Below are positions 1 through 11,356 of a stretch of DNA of 64,000 nucleotides, in pieces. The translations under genes were made by a program, and so were the position numbers. Under the pieces are notes generated by a model. It was not told the origin of the DNA and ran no database searches. It saw only the letters and a program-made list of their open reading frames with translations. Every line of letters begins with the position of its first letter. The stretch's first letter is position 1. Source of the stretch: Bacilli bacterium (GTDB lineage Bacteria > Bacillota_I > Bacilli_A > RF39 > UBA660); assembly GCA_022009835.1 (NCBI GenBank), contig CP091726.1:558001-622000 (forward strand). The letters run 5' to 3'.

Positions 1-1
1 T

Positions 2-49
2 AAAAAGAAGTTTTTAATAAGAGAGGTCTTGTTAATGCTTCTTTTTTCA
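2..49 (+). terminator. Intrinsic terminator-like hairpin
   Basis: AAAAAGAAG at the left edge can pair with CTTCTTTTTT, enclosing an inner stem AATAAGA/TCTTGTT. A T-run closes the structure. It probably ends a gene lying left of the window. Confidence 0.5.
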
Positions 50-97
50 TTATAAAAAAATAAAATTTAATACAATTAGTTATCTAATGGTGATATT

Positions 98-834
98 ATG
101 AAAAATAAAAAAATAATAACAATTTATTTTATGGGTATTATTTTAGTGTTAATTATTGTTTTGTTAATAGTAGAGTTATCTACTAGTAAAAGGAATAGTT
201 ATCAACTTAATGTTGATATAGAAGGTAATGATAAAGTAATTAATTTTGTTAATTATAATGATGTTATTACTAAAGTTAGAGAAGAATATAATAATAATGA
301 TGTAAAAGGTATTTTTAGAAATAGAAAATACTGATTATATAGTACCTGTATTGCAGGGTGATGATAATGCCTACTATTTAAATCATGATGCATATGGTAA
401 TAGTAATTATATGGGTAGTATTTACTTAGATTATAGAGTAGATATAGATAGTAGTAGGAAATTATTAATTTATGGTCATAATTCTTCGAATATTAATATG
501 CCATTTAAGATATTAGAAGAATTTTTATGATAAAGATTATTATGATAATCATAAGTATGTAGATTTAACTACTAGTACTACTAAAAAAAGAGGTATGAAA
601 TATTTTTCTGTATATCTAGAGCCTACTGATTCTTCATATATGAATATTAATTTTTAATAGTGATGAGGAATATTTAAATCACTTAAAGAAATTAAAAAAA
701 GTAAATCTATGTATGATACAGGAATAGAAGTAACTAAAGATGATGAGATATTAATACTTCAGACTTGTAGTACACATAATGATTATCATAATTATCAAAA
801 AAAATATTTATTAATTATATTGAGGAGGGTTTAA
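98..834 (+). CDS. Sortase (class B-like), frameshifted
   Basis: Cell-surface transpeptidase that would cleave a C-terminal sorting signal and attach the protein to peptidoglycan. An N-terminal membrane anchor (about residues 5-25) precedes an extracellular domain. Across frames one reads a YGHNSS motif carrying the catalytic His and ILQTCST carrying the nucleophilic Cys. The usual C-terminal Arg is not obvious: the segment reads YQKKYLLIIL and lies in an A-run, so it may be mis-called. At least four homopolymer lesions (near 320, 525, 650 and 695) break the frame, and an intact protein would be about 245 aa. It ends one base before the adhesin start, so the two are probably co-transcribed and the adhesin is the likely substrate. 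Family assignment is good; the class B label is inferred from the His/Cys contexts. Confidence 0.75.
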
Positions 835-3808
835 ATGAAAAAAAGTTTTATGAAGATTACTAAATTATTAGTACTTGTTGCTATGATATTCTCTGATTTG
901 ATGACTCCTATTAGTGTTCTTGCTAATGAGATAAGTGATAGAGATCCTGTTAAAGGCGATGTAGGTATTAATAATCAAGTAGTAAATGATGGCAATAGTG
1001 CTACTGTTAGTGTTGGTTCTTTAAATAAAGAAGGTGATGTTTTAGTAACTAAAATAGTGAGTAGGACTGCTAGTGATGGAGAGTATGAAATTAAGTTTAG
1101 GATTGAAGGAAAGGATGTTAAAGAAACAACAACATCTACTAAACCAATATATGCTGTTGTAGTGTTTGATAGATCTGGTAGCATGTATAGAGAAAAATGT
1201 AATTTTCTATTCTTTGGTTGTAAAGAAGTAAAATTTACTGCGGCTGTTGATGGGGCCAAAACATTTGCAAGAACATTAATAAATAGATTTAGTAATGCTA
1301 ACTTATCGTTAGTGGCATTTGATGATAATGTTAATGTTTTAACAAATCCAAATGGTGATGGCTTTATTAATGGTAATTTTGATTCTGTTAGATTTGGTAG
1401 TCCAGATGGTGTTACTAATTTAACTGGTGCATTAAATAAAGCTAAGGATTTATTAGATGCTAAAACTGGAGATTATACTAAATATGTTGTTGTAATTAGT
1501 GATGGTGCTCCGACTAATTCAAATGGTTATGCTACTTCAACTGCTGCTCAAGAGGCAATTTCTGCTGCTAAGTTATTAAAAGATGAAGATGTCAAAATTT
1601 TCTCTATAGGTTATGAAACGGATAGAACTACATCTAATACACTTGGAAATATATCTTCTGGTAATGGATATTATGCTGATGCAGACCCTGAAACGGTTGC
1701 TGCAAAATTCTCAGAGATTACAAGTAGTATTACATCTTCTACATTTGCAGGAAAAGAGGCTGTATTAAAAGATAATATTGGTGCTGCTTTCACTGTAGTT
1801 CCAAATGATAAAGTATCTGTAGATGAAGATGGAAATGTTACTGCTAATATTGGTAATATTACAGAAGGTGGAACAGAAATTTCATTTAATGTTAAAATTA
1901 ATCAGGATACTACTGATTGTTGGACAAATGTTAATGAAGGATTTAGTCTATCATATAAAAAAAATTCAAATGGTGAAGAAGATAGTTTAGATTATTCTGC
2001 TAGTGAAAATCAACCACAAGTATATTGGGAAACAAATATTTATAGTTATACAATTAATTATTATCATGATAGTATTAAAGATGGTAATTTGTTAGGTTCT
2101 AACAACACTAATAGTGCTTACAAAGATGCTACTATTGTTTTAAGTGATACTGAGAAAAATGCTTACCTTAATGCAGCAGGTGATGGCTATGAACTTAATA
2201 GTATTAGTCCTAGTAGTTTAGTTGTATCTGGTGATACTTCTAAGAATATTATTAATGTTTTATATACTAAGAAAAAACTTACTTATAAAGTAGTTTACTT
2301 ATTTGAGAATAATGGTAGTTATACTGAAATAAATGGTATACCTTCGATTGATAATATTTCCGCTACTTATGGGGATAATGTTAATGCATTAATGTATAAT
2401 AATATTACTATTCCTACTGGTTATACATTTAATGAGACGATGACTAAAAGGAAATAATGATGGTATTTATTCTATTAAAGATAATAATACAATTATTAAA
2501 TTATATTATGATAAGGATAGTGTTAAATATAATATTATTTATAAATTTCAGAATGTTGATAAAACGGAATATGAAAATAGATCTGATTTAGTTAGTAATA
2601 AATTTAATATTACTGCTAAATATGGTGATGAAGTAAATGTTAATGATCATTTAATTAGTCTTATTGGTTTTAATCTTAATAGAAAGATGACTTATGGGGA
2701 TAATGATGGTAAATATACTATTATTAATGATAATGAAAAATATATATATTTACTATGATAGAAAGTAGTTATGAATTTAATGTTAATTATCATTTTGATG
2801 GTGATTTTGATACTACTTATAATTATTCTCAAGATGCTGTATTTGGCTCTATTGAATCTGCTAAAAATTACATTTTAGAGAATGTTAATAATAAGCATTT
2901 AATAGATAGAAGAAATAAAGATAATAAGAATTATTTCTTAGATCCAAAATTAAATAATGAAAAAGATTTCTATTGGAGATAAAAAAATATCTTAAATGTT
3001 TATTATATTAGTACTGAGTTTGTTTTCTACTGATGATAATATTATTGAAATAATTACTAAGAATAGTGATAAAAAAGAAATTATAAGTTCTAATGATAAG
3101 GTTACTTATACTATTAAATATAATTTTGTTGGTGGTATTGAAAATATCAAAGCTGGTGATAAGGTTGTATTTACTATTACTGATCAATTACCTAGTGGTA
3201 TTGATGTTGATAGTAGTGATTTAGCAGGTGGAACTTATGATAGTGATAATAATACTATTACTTGGGTTGTTACTGAAAATATAGATGAATTTACTAGAAT
3301 GTATGAAGTTAATAACAAAGAAATTAATATTACTTATACTGTTTTATATAATGATTATATAAGTAATAATGGTAAAACTATTACTAATATTGTAAGTGGT
3401 AATGCTAAGGTTATTAGAGATAATGATGATATTATTGTTACTAATGGTGTTACTGATAAGAGTATAATTGAAGTTAGTATTAAAGGCAATGTTATTGCAG
3501 TTTATAAAGATACTAATGGTAAAGAACTTGCTGAAGAGGTTATAACTACTGATTTAGTAGGTAATAGATATACTACTAAAGAAAAGGATTTCTTTGGGTA
3601 TAGTTTAAAGGAAGTTAAGGGTAATGAGAATGGTACATATGTAGATGGTACTATATATGTAGAATATATTTATACTAATACTATGAATATCGAAGAGTTA
3701 CCTCCGCAAACTGGTGTAGAACAAAGTAATTTATATAATTATTTAATAATTATTGGTATGTTAGTATTATCAATAAGAGGATATAAAATAGCAAAAGAGA
3801 CTTTATAA
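835..3808 (+). CDS. LPxTG-like anchored VWA/MucBP surface adhesin, frameshifted
   Basis: Large secreted adhesin of about 990 aa. The signal peptide is residues 1-30, cut near SVLANE. A von Willebrand A domain (about 100-300) has a complete MIDAS: FDRSGSM, the Thr of NLTGAL, and Asp of ISDGAP. Next come MucBP-like beta repeats (from about residue 400, each with a KVVYLF- or YTINYY-type start), a DUF11-like domain near 3050-3300, and a final MucBP-like repeat. The C-terminus has ELPPQTG, a hydrophobic stretch and a short basic tail, i.e. a sorting signal. Frame breaks near 2450, 2750 and 2985 lie in A/T runs. RBS GAGGAGGG is 5 bases before the ATG. Gene context with the upstream sortase supports wall anchoring; the ligand (mucin or other glycan) is inference. 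Confidence 0.85.
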
Positions 3809-3821
3809 TTAGTCTCTTTTC
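3793..3821 (+). terminator. Terminator overlapping the adhesin stop
   Basis: AAAAGAGACT pairs with AGTCTCTTTT across an 8-base loop that contains the TAA stop. It is palindromic enough to serve the convergent hydrolase gene as well. Confidence 0.8.
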
Positions 3822-4551
3822 TTATATCTTTTTTTGTTCTTTTTTATTAGTAGGTATAGTTCTAAAGAAGTTTATTATTAGTTCTTTTACTTCATCATAT
3901 CTATCATTAATAAATAAATCATGAGTAAGAGTCTTGAGTTCTACTAATGTTACTGATTTTGATTTGATATTATCGTAAACATACAATACTGAATCAATAG
4001 GAACAATATCATCTTTAGTACCATGTAAGATTAGAGTAGGGCAAGTTATATCTTTAATATCTTTAGTATGTTCTTCAACTAATTTCATAAACTCTTTTAT
4101 GGTAGGGGCCGGTATTTTGAAAAATCTAGATAATACTTCTTCAGGATCATAATTTTTAAATAAATTAGGAAATTTTTTGATACTTTCGATGATATCAACT
4201 TTATCATCTTTAAAAGCAAGATAATGGAAGGCTGGTGCTGCTAGGACAAGTTTTTTTACTTCTTTATATTTATGAGCAATATGTGCTGCTATTACTCCTC
4301 CCATACTATGACCAATAACATAAATATCTTTGTATCCATTATCGATTAATTTTTGAACTTCATCTTCGGCTTTTTGTATCCAGTCCTTTCTTGTTACTTT
4401 ATCAATTATCATTTTATCATGTCCTGGTAATGTAAAGGTATATACATCAAAGTTACTATATAATTCTAAATCGTTTCCAAGACTACCATAGTCATAGTTG
4501 CCTCCAGCAAAACCATGGATAAGTAATATTGCTTTTTCTAAATAATTTCAT
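3822..4551 (-). CDS. Alpha/beta hydrolase (monoacylglycerol lipase-like), frameshifted near start
   Basis: Serine hydrolase of about 240 aa, presumably cytoplasmic. Visible features are an oxyanion-hole HGFAGG, nucleophile elbow GHSMGG, catalytic Asp in LHGTKDD and catalytic His in LTHDLF. The nearest clean ATG is internal (4412); the true start is probably ATG at 4549-4551, preceded by AAAGGAGAA, with one extra A between TTT and GAAAAAGC breaking the frame. It is convergent with the adhesin and separate from it functionally. The substrate (ester, lipid or lactone) cannot be told from sequence. Confidence 0.8.
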
Positions 4552-4598
4552 ATATATAATTCTCCTTTATCTTATTGTATCATAATATTTGAATATTT

Positions 4599-5241
4599 TT
4601 AAATAGTTAATTCTAAATATTGATAGGGAATTGTAATGCTATAATCTCCGTAGTAGTATGGGGCTATTTGGTATCTTTCAAAATAGATGATAAGTCCGTC
4701 ATTAGATAGATTAAATCTTTGATAGTTTTCTTTAGCTCCTGTTGTTCCTTCAAGCATCATATCATTTACTATTTTTTTCTTTAAATAGGCTATTATTATT
4801 AAAAATATTTTTCTTGAATAAGTAGATAATTTATTTAAAAATATTTTTTTGTCTTTATTTATAAGATTAGTGATAGTTATAAAATTATTATTTTTTTATG
4901 TTGTAATTAATAGTTTTGATTTCATAGTTAGGATGAGCTCCGCCAGTAAAGTAGGATATATTAAAAAAACAAGTGAGATATAGTCTTTATATTTGTATTC
5001 CTTATAATCAATATATAGAAAGTAATAGTTATCAATATTATCTTTTTAGATAATAGTTTATAATGGTATTTATTTGTTTATTTAATTTTTTTATATTTAT
5101 ATAATGGATATTTTTACATTTATTTCTATATCTGTTTTTATTGTTATATATTATTTTTTTCTTGATTATTTTTTTGGATATAATATGATAATTATGATAA
5201 TAGTTAATATTATTATAGTTAATAAAAAGAATCTTCTTCAT
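4599..5241 (-). CDS. DUF4163/DUF3298 (RsiV-like) protein, multiply frameshifted
   Basis: Not intact in any frame, but stitched reading gives the hallmarks of the RsiV extracellular-domain family: a YP...INK-type N-terminal segment, YFTGGAHPNYE in the middle, and a C-terminal block with GLIIYFERYQIAPYYYGDY followed by ITIPY. An N-terminal hydrophobic stretch (MKKILFINYN onward) suggests membrane anchoring or export. In the family this domain is found in anti-sigma factor RsiV and related lysozyme-binding or unknown proteins. No sigma factor gene is adjacent, so an anti-sigma role is not supported. At least four A/T-run breaks. Confidence 0.6.
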
Positions 5242-5285
5242 ATTTAATATTATGTTAAAGTTATGTATCTATGTGTAAAAATATT

Positions 5286-5379
5286 ATAAGAAAGTTTACA
5301 CCCCGAATATGATATCTTATGAATGTTTATGAATAGACGATAGACTATTCATAACAAGATAAGACTATGGCTTATCTTG
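5286..5379 (+). repeat. Intergenic structured element, copy A (upstream of parC)
   Basis: Conserved core GAATATGATATCTTATGA is followed by two abutting hairpins: stem 1 TTATGAATAG/CTATTCATAA (5327-5336 with 5345-5354, loop ACGATAGA) and stem 2 CAAGATAAG/CTTATCTTG (5355-5363 with 5371-5379, loop ACTATGG). It lies between a divergent gene and the parC promoter. Copies B, C and D are at 22761, 31769 and 46610. The first part of the core is less conserved than in the others. Confidence 0.75.
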
Positions 5380-5410
5380 GATTAAATATGTAAATAGTAT
5401 GTATAATTGC

Positions 5411-5441
5411 TTGAAAAAAATAAGGAAAAATACTATATAAT
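5411..5441 (+). promoter_or_regulatory. Sigma-A-type promoter of parC
   Basis: TTGAAA, 17 bases, then TATATAAT, ending about 19 bases before the parC ATG. It lies downstream of structured element A, so A is probably not in the parC leader. Confidence 0.6.
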
Positions 5442-5459
5442 TATTATGGTGATATATAG

Positions 5460-7973
5460 ATGGAAGATATTATAAAGAAAATATATGATTATTCTCTTGA
5501 GGATATAATGGGACAGAGCTTTGGTAGATATTCTAAGTATATTATTCAGGATAGGGCTATTCCTGATGTTAGAGATGGATTAAAACCGGTACAAAGAAGA
5601 ATATTATATTCAATGTATAAAGAGAGAAATACTTATGATAAACCGACGAAGAAAAGTGCTAATGCGGTTGGTTTAGTTATGGCTAATTATCATCCTCATG
5701 GTGATAGTTCAATATATGAAGCAATTGTTAGAATGAGTCAGTGGTGGAAGAATGAGGCTCCACTTATAGAAATGCAAGGTAATAATGGTTCTATTGATGG
5801 TGATAGTCCTGCTGCTAGTCGTTATACGGAAGCTAGATTATCTAAAATAGCAGGAGAACTTCTTCGTGATATTGATAAAACTGGTATTGTACCAATGGCT
5901 CCGAATTATGATGATAGATTACTTGAACCTACTGTTTTACCTAGTAGATTCCCTAATTTACTTGTTAATGGTACTACTGGTATTAGTGCTGGTTATGCTA
6001 CGAATATGCCTCCTCATAATTTAAGTGAAGTTATTGATGCTACTATATTTAGAATTGATAATCCTAATTCTAGATTAGATACAGTTATGAATTATATTAA
6101 AGGACCTGATTTTCCTACTGGTGGTATTGCATTAGGTATTGATGGTATTAAGAAAGCTTATGAAACTGGTAGAGGTAAGATTTTTATTAGGGCTAAGGCT
6201 AGAATAGAGAAGAATAAGATTATTATTGATGAGATTCCTTATGAAGTAAATAAACAACTTCTTGTTAAAAGAATGGATGAAATAAGATTAGATAAGAAGA
6301 TAGATGGTATTGTTGAAGTAAGAGATGAATCTGATAAAGATGGTCTTCAGATAGCGGTAGAACTTAAGAAAGATGCTGATGCTAATAATATTTTGAATTA
6401 TTTTTATAAGAATACTGATTTGCAGATATCGTATAATTTTAATAATGTTGTTATTGTTAATCGTAGACCAATGCAACTTGGGTTACTTGGAATATTAGAT
6501 GCTTATATTGCTCATCAGAAGGAGATTGTTTATAAAGGTACTGAATATGATTTAAAGACTGCTAGAGCTAGTTATCATATTATGGAAGGATTAGTTAAGG
6601 CTATTTCTATATTAGATGAGGTTATTGCTTTAATTAGAAGAAGTAAGAATAAGGCTGATGCTATTGTTAATTTAGTTAAGGAATATGATTTTACTGATAA
6701 ACAGGCTGAAGCTATTGTTAATTTACAATTATATAGACTTACTAATACGGATGTTGTTTTACTTGAAGAAGAAATGAAAAAGTTAGAAGAAAAGATTAAA
6801 TTATATGAAGAGATTCTTACTAATCCGGATAAACTTAATTCGGTAATTAAAGATGATTTAAGAAAAATAAAGAAAGAATATGGTATTCCTAGAAGAACCG
6901 AAATTAAAGAAGAGGCTGAAGAAATTAAGGTTGATACTACTAGTATGATTCCTAAAGAACAGGTGGTGGTTGTTCTTACTAATGAGGGTTATATTAAGAG
7001 GGTTCCAATGAGAAGTTATACTACTTCTAGTGAGGAAGAGACTGCTCTTAAAGAAGATGATTATGTAATTGGTTTATATAATGTATCTACTACTGATGTA
7101 TTACTTTTATTTACTAATATGGGTAATTATTTATATTTACCAGTATATGAGATACCAGAAGTTAAATGGAAAGAACTTGGTAAACATATTAGTAATGTTA
7201 TTGGTTTGAGTCCAGAAGAAAGAGTTATTCAGGGTATTCCTATATATGATTTTGATGATGATAAATATATTACTAGTTTTACTAAGAATGGTATGATTAA
7301 GAGAACTTTAGTTAATGAGTTTAAGGTATTGAGATATAGTAAACCTATTAAGATGATGAATCTTAAGGGGGATGATGAGGTTATTAATGTTACTGATAGT
7401 GGTTCTTCTAATGTCTTTGTTTGTACTTCAAATGGTTATGGTTTATGGTATGATATTTCTGAGGTACCAGTTGTTGGTATTAAGGCCGCTGGTGTTAAGT
7501 CTATTAATTTAAAAGATGATATTGTTGTTAGTGGTTTATTATTTGATATTGGTAATGAATATCTTACTATTTTAACTGATAAGGGTACTGGTAAGAGAAT
7601 GAGACTTACAGAACTTGAGAAGACTTCGAGGGCTAAGAGGGGAATTCTTCTTATGAAGATTATTAAGAGTAATCCTAGTAAGATTATTAATGCTTATATT
7701 GAGAATAATAAATGTTTAATTGGTGTAATTAGTGATAATTATAGTAAGATTGTTAAATTAACTGAAATACCTATTATGGATAGATATAGTAATGGTTCTT
7801 ATGTTATTAAAGATAGAATTGTGTCTTCTTATATGGTTAGTGAACTTATTACTAAAGATGATAAATGTGAAGTTAAGGAAGAAATTAAAGTAGAGAAGAA
7901 GCAAATTTCTTTAGGAGAGATTGATGATAAGTTATCTTCAATTGATAGTATTATTAAGGATACTTATGAATAG
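5460..7973 (+). CDS. parC: DNA topoisomerase IV subunit A
   Basis: Breakage-reunion subunit that works with ParE to decatenate replicated chromosomes. 837 aa, uninterrupted, a normal length for Firmicute ParC. The N-terminal winged helix carries the quinolone-region motif HPHGDSSIYEA and the catalytic Tyr in AASRYTEAR (about residue 120). The C-terminal beta-propeller repeats (about 490-800) lack the GyrA-box found in gyrase, and the HPHGDSS context is that of ParC rather than GyrA. It starts at ATG 5460 after GGTGAT. Unusually, parE is not adjacent but 15 kb downstream (22917), under its own promoter. Confidence 0.93.
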   Translation: MEDIIKKIYDYSLEDIMGQSFGRYSKYIIQDRAIPDVRDGLKPVQRRILYSMYKERNTYDKPTKKSANAVGLVMANYHPHGDSSIYEAIVRMSQWWKNEAPLIEMQGNNGSIDGDSPAASRYTEARLSKIAGELLRDIDKTGIVPMAPNYDDRLLEPTVLPSRFPNLLVNGTTGISAGYATNMPPHNLSEVIDATIFRIDNPNSRLDTVMNYIKGPDFPTGGIALGIDGIKKAYETGRGKIFIRAKARIEKNKIIIDEIPYEVNKQLLVKRMDEIRLDKKIDGIVEVRDESDKDGLQIAVELKKDADANNILNYFYKNTDLQISYNFNNVVIVNRRPMQLGLLGILDAYIAHQKEIVYKGTEYDLKTARASYHIMEGLVKAISILDEVIALIRRSKNKADAIVNLVKEYDFTDKQAEAIVNLQLYRLTNTDVVLLEEEMKKLEEKIKLYEEILTNPDKLNSVIKDDLRKIKKEYGIPRRTEIKEEAEEIKVDTTSMIPKEQVVVVLTNEGYIKRVPMRSYTTSSEEETALKEDDYVIGLYNVSTTDVLLLFTNMGNYLYLPVYEIPEVKWKELGKHISNVIGLSPEERVIQGIPIYDFDDDKYITSFTKNGMIKRTLVNEFKVLRYSKPIKMMNLKGDDEVINVTDSGSSNVFVCTSNGYGLWYDISEVPVVGIKAAGVKSINLKDDIVVSGLLFDIGNEYLTILTDKGTGKRMRLTELEKTSRAKRGILLMKIIKSNPSKIINAYIENNKCLIGVISDNYSKIVKLTEIPIMDRYSNGSYVIKDRIVSSYMVSELITKDDKCEVKEEIKVEKKQISLGEIDDKLSSIDSIIKDTYE

Positions 7974-7993
7974 TTTTTATTGGGAGTGAGATT

Positions 7994-9343
7994 ATGATAT
8001 ATGTTAGTGATATAATTGATAAATGTAATGGAAGACTTTTATGTGGAGATATTAGTCTTCCCCTTGTTAATTTTTCAAAGGATACGAGAACTATTAATGA
8101 GGGTGATGTTTATATTGGTATAAAAGGGGATGCTTTTGATGGTAATAGTTTTTATTTAGATGCTTTTGATAAGGGGGCTAGAGTATGTATTCTTGATAAT
8201 ATTAATGAAAATGATATTCCAGAAGAATATAGGGATAAAACAATTGTGTTAGTAGAGAATACAATTAAGGCTATTGGTTTACTTGCTAAATATAAAAGAA
8301 GTTTATATGATATTCCTGTAGTAGCGGTAACTGGTAGTGTTGGTAAGACTTCAACTAAAGAGATGATTGCTAGTGTTCTTGGTGAGAAGTATAGGGTATT
8401 AAAGACAGAGGCTAATTATAATAATCATATTGGGCTTCCACTTACAATACTTAAACTTAATGATGAGGATATTTTAGTAGTTGAGATGGGTATGAATAAT
8501 TTAGGTGAAATATCTTATCTTACAGATATTGCTAAACCTACAATAGGGGTTATTACTAATGTTGGTACTGCTCATATAGGTAATTTGGGATCTAGAGAAA
8601 ATATTTTGAAAGCTAAGTTAGAAATAGTAGAGGGATTATCTGGACCACTTATTATTAATAATGATAATGATATGATGCATGATCATTTAGATTATATTAA
8701 ATCTTTAAATGATGTTATTACAATAGGCATAGATAATGATAGTGATTATATGGCTAAAGATATTAGGGATAATGTATTTTATGTTGATGGTAATATGATA
8801 GAGTCTCCGATTAATAATAGGGCATTTATTTATAATAGTTTAGTTGTTTATGTTGTTGGTAAGTTATGTAATGTTGATATTAGTGATATTCAAAATGGTA
8901 TTAAAAATATGAGACTTACTTCTAATAGGTTAGAATATAAGAAAAACTAAAAAAAGGGTGTTGTTATTATTGATGATACTTATAATTCTTCTTTAGATGC
9001 TATTAGAGCTTCTTTAGAGATATTAAGTAAAGAGAAGGCTAAAAGGAGAATAGCGGTACTTGGTGATATTTTAGAGGTTGGTTCTTATAATGAGATGGTT
9101 CATCGTGAGATAGGGAAGATAGCATTAGAATTTAATTTAGATATGATTATTACTATTGGTACTGATACTAAATATACTGATATGTATTTAGAAGAGAATG
9201 GTTATATGAATGTTTATCATTTTGATAGTGAAGATGTATCTTATGAGAAGATAGATGAATTATTAAAAGATGGGGATGTTGTTTTATTTAAGGCTTCACA
9301 TAGTATGAAACTTGGTAATATTGTTAATTATTTAATGAGATAA
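7994..9343 (+). CDS. murF: UDP-N-acetylmuramoyl-tripeptide--D-Ala-D-Ala ligase, interrupted
   Basis: Last cytoplasmic ligase of peptidoglycan precursor synthesis; adds D-Ala-D-Ala to the UDP-MurNAc-tripeptide using ATP. The N-terminal Mur domain starts MIYVSDIIDKC and has SKDTRTI; the ATP loop is TGSVGKTSTKEM; TEANYNNHIGLPLTIL and EMGMNNLGEI follow; the C-terminal domain has IDDTYNSS and LGDILEVG. Length about 449 aa is typical. An in-frame TAA near 8948 sits in a cluster of A- and G-runs where three single-base insertions would restore YKKTKKGVV, so this is probably sequence error. It begins 20 bases after parC and is likely in the same operon. Its presence shows the organism makes peptidoglycan. 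Confidence 0.9.
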
Positions 9344-9419
9344 AAAAATAACTAGACAAAAAAATATAATATTGATGTATATTATTACTACGGGTTTTTA
9401 GTATGGTTTGAGGTGTAAG

Positions 9420-10877
9420 ATGAAGAAAATTAATTTAAAGAATTATATAGTATTATTTATTAGTACCGCTATTGCGACATTTGCTATTTATTTGGATAAT
9501 AATATTTATAATGCTAGTTTTGATCAGTATATTTATAGTTTGATTAAGGTATCTGGAATGAATGGTACTAAGGTTGTATCAGTGGTTTTGATTATTTTAT
9601 ATGGTTTTCTTTTTGTTTTTCCTTTATTAAGTGCAATATTTATTCTTCCGACGATTAATTTTTGGTAGAAAGGTTAGTATTAATATAAAGAAAAAAATAA
9701 AGAAAAATAGGGAAGTTGTTATATTACCAATAAGAAATATTAAAAGATATAGTAGGATATTACTTGCTTTATCTATTATATATCTTGGTATTATTGTTGG
9801 CTTTTTTGATTATGCTTTTAATGGGTTAAGAGAAAGTGACTTGTTTGAAAATAGTTATGTTGTTCCAGATACGGTTGATATTAAGTTTCCAGAAGAAAAA
9901 CAAAATCTTATATATATTTTTATGGAATCAACGGAAATGACTAATGTTAGTAAAGATAATGGTGGTGTGTTTGATATATCGATAACTCCTAATCTTGAAG
10001 AACTTGCTTTAAATAATATTAATTTTTTTCTAATACTAATTTACTTGGAGGAGCACTTGAATCTTATGGGACATCTTGGACAGTGGCAGCGATGATAGCA
10101 CAGACAGCTGGTATTCCTCTAAAAGTTAAACTTAATGATATTAGTAGTAGTGATAGTACTAGTTTTAGTAATATTAAGGTACTTGGTGATATTCTTAAGG
10201 ATAATGGTTATGATAATTATTTACTTATGGGTTCTGATGCTAATTTTGGTGGTAGGAAAGTATATTTTGAAAGTCATAATTATTTTGTTAGTGATTATCA
10301 TACCGCTATTAAAGAAGGAAAGATAGATAGTGATTATCATGAATGGTGGGGTTATGAGGATAGTAAGTTATTTGAGTATGCTAAGGATTATTTGATGGAA
10401 ATAGCTAATAATGATAAACCTTTTAATTTTACGATGCTTACTGCTGATACACATTTTACTGATGGTTATTTAGATAAGAGTTGTAGTACGGTATTTTCTA
10501 TTCCTTATGCTAATTCTTTTTATTGTTCAGATAGTATGGTAGCAGAATTTATTGCTTGGATACAAGAACAGGATTTTTATAAGAATACGACAATTATTAT
10601 TAGTGGCGATCATCCAACAATGCAGGATAACTTCTACGACATTGATTCTACATATAAGAGAACGATTTATAATGCTTTTATTAATTCAAGGGTAATACCT
10701 GTTAATAATAAGAATAGAATATTTACGACAATGGATATGTTTCCTACGACACTTGGAGCTCTTGGTGTTACAATAGAGGGCGATAGGTTGGGTCTTGGTA
10801 CTAATCTTTTCTCGAGTAAAAAAACTATTCCAGAGGAGATGGGTATTGATGAATTTAATAAAGAACTTAAAAAGTAA
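9420..10877 (+). CDS. LTA synthase/phosphoglycerol transferase family membrane protein (sulfatase fold), frameshifted
   Basis: About 480 aa. Several N-terminal membrane helices precede an extracellular alkaline-phosphatase-superfamily domain. Visible are FMESTEM (metal-binding Glu), GTSWTVAAMIAQTAG (nucleophilic Thr/Ser region), MGSDANFGG, and ISGDHPTMQ (metal Asp-His). This matches the LtaS/MdoB family, which transfers glycerol phosphate from phosphatidylglycerol to a growing envelope polymer. Start chosen at ATG 9420, after GAGGTG with 5-base spacing. Two frame breaks (near 9660 and 10030) lie in T-runs. Which polymer is made is not determinable. Confidence 0.85.
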
Positions 10878-10940
10878 TTCTAGTTATTATTATAAATATA
10901 TAAGAAGATAAGAATTATAATTAAAGTAGAATAAAAATAA

Positions 10941-10991
10941 AAACTGTATAAAAAAAGTCTATTTTGAGAATTGACTTTTTTTATACAGTTT
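10941..10991. terminator. Bidirectional terminator
   Basis: A 19-base arm beginning AAACTGTATAAA (10941-10959) pairs perfectly with 10973-10991. A/T runs on both sides fit termination of both the LTA-synthase-like gene and the convergent NifU-like gene. Confidence 0.85.
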
Positions 10992-11011
10992 AATAAAGTA
11001 TAAAATTTTGT

Positions 11012-11266
11012 TTATATTAATTTTTCGTTTACAACTTTAATTACTTCTGGTATTTCATTTATTAAAGCGGTTTCTATTCCGTCTTCTAATGTTGAAGCAG
11101 CCATTGGGCAACCTGCACAGGCTCCAACTAATGTTACATATACAACGCCATTTTCATATCTATTAAATTTTACTGAACCACCATCATTTTCTAAATATGG
11201 TCTAATTTTATTTAATACTTCATTTATTTTTTTCAATTTCTTTATTTTTCCATTCTTCTCACCCAA
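11012..11266 (-). CDS. NifU C-terminal (Nfu) domain iron-sulfur scaffold
   Basis: 84 aa, one Nfu domain like Bacillus YutI. Nfu proteins bind a 4Fe-4S cluster through a CxxC pair, usually across a dimer, and pass it to apo-proteins. The sequence shows PYLENDGGSV, the strand-forming VVYVTLVGAC, and CAGC as the cluster motif. The open frame starts at TTG 11266 with no clear RBS; an ATG at 11253 preceded by GGTGAG would need one additional A in the following A-run. Divergent from the S1-domain gene. Confidence 0.88.
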   Translation of the reverse strand: MGEKNGKIKKLKKINEVLNKIRPYLENDGGSVKFNRYENGVVYVTLVGACAGCPMAASTLEDGIETALINEIPEVIKVVNEKLI

Positions 11267-11356
11267 TAAATATTATATATTTTTTTTAGAAAAAGTACAA
11301 GAAATATTTTTAAAGAAAGCAAAAAATGGTATAATATTAGATGTGAGGAAGATACT

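Noticed and set aside
975..1259. Minus-strand frame inside the adhesin gene
   Set aside because: Lies opposite the intact VWA domain coding sequence; no RBS or family.
5286..5379. Known riboswitch or T-box
   Set aside because: No T-box sequence, no specifier loop, and a promoter lies between the element and the gene.
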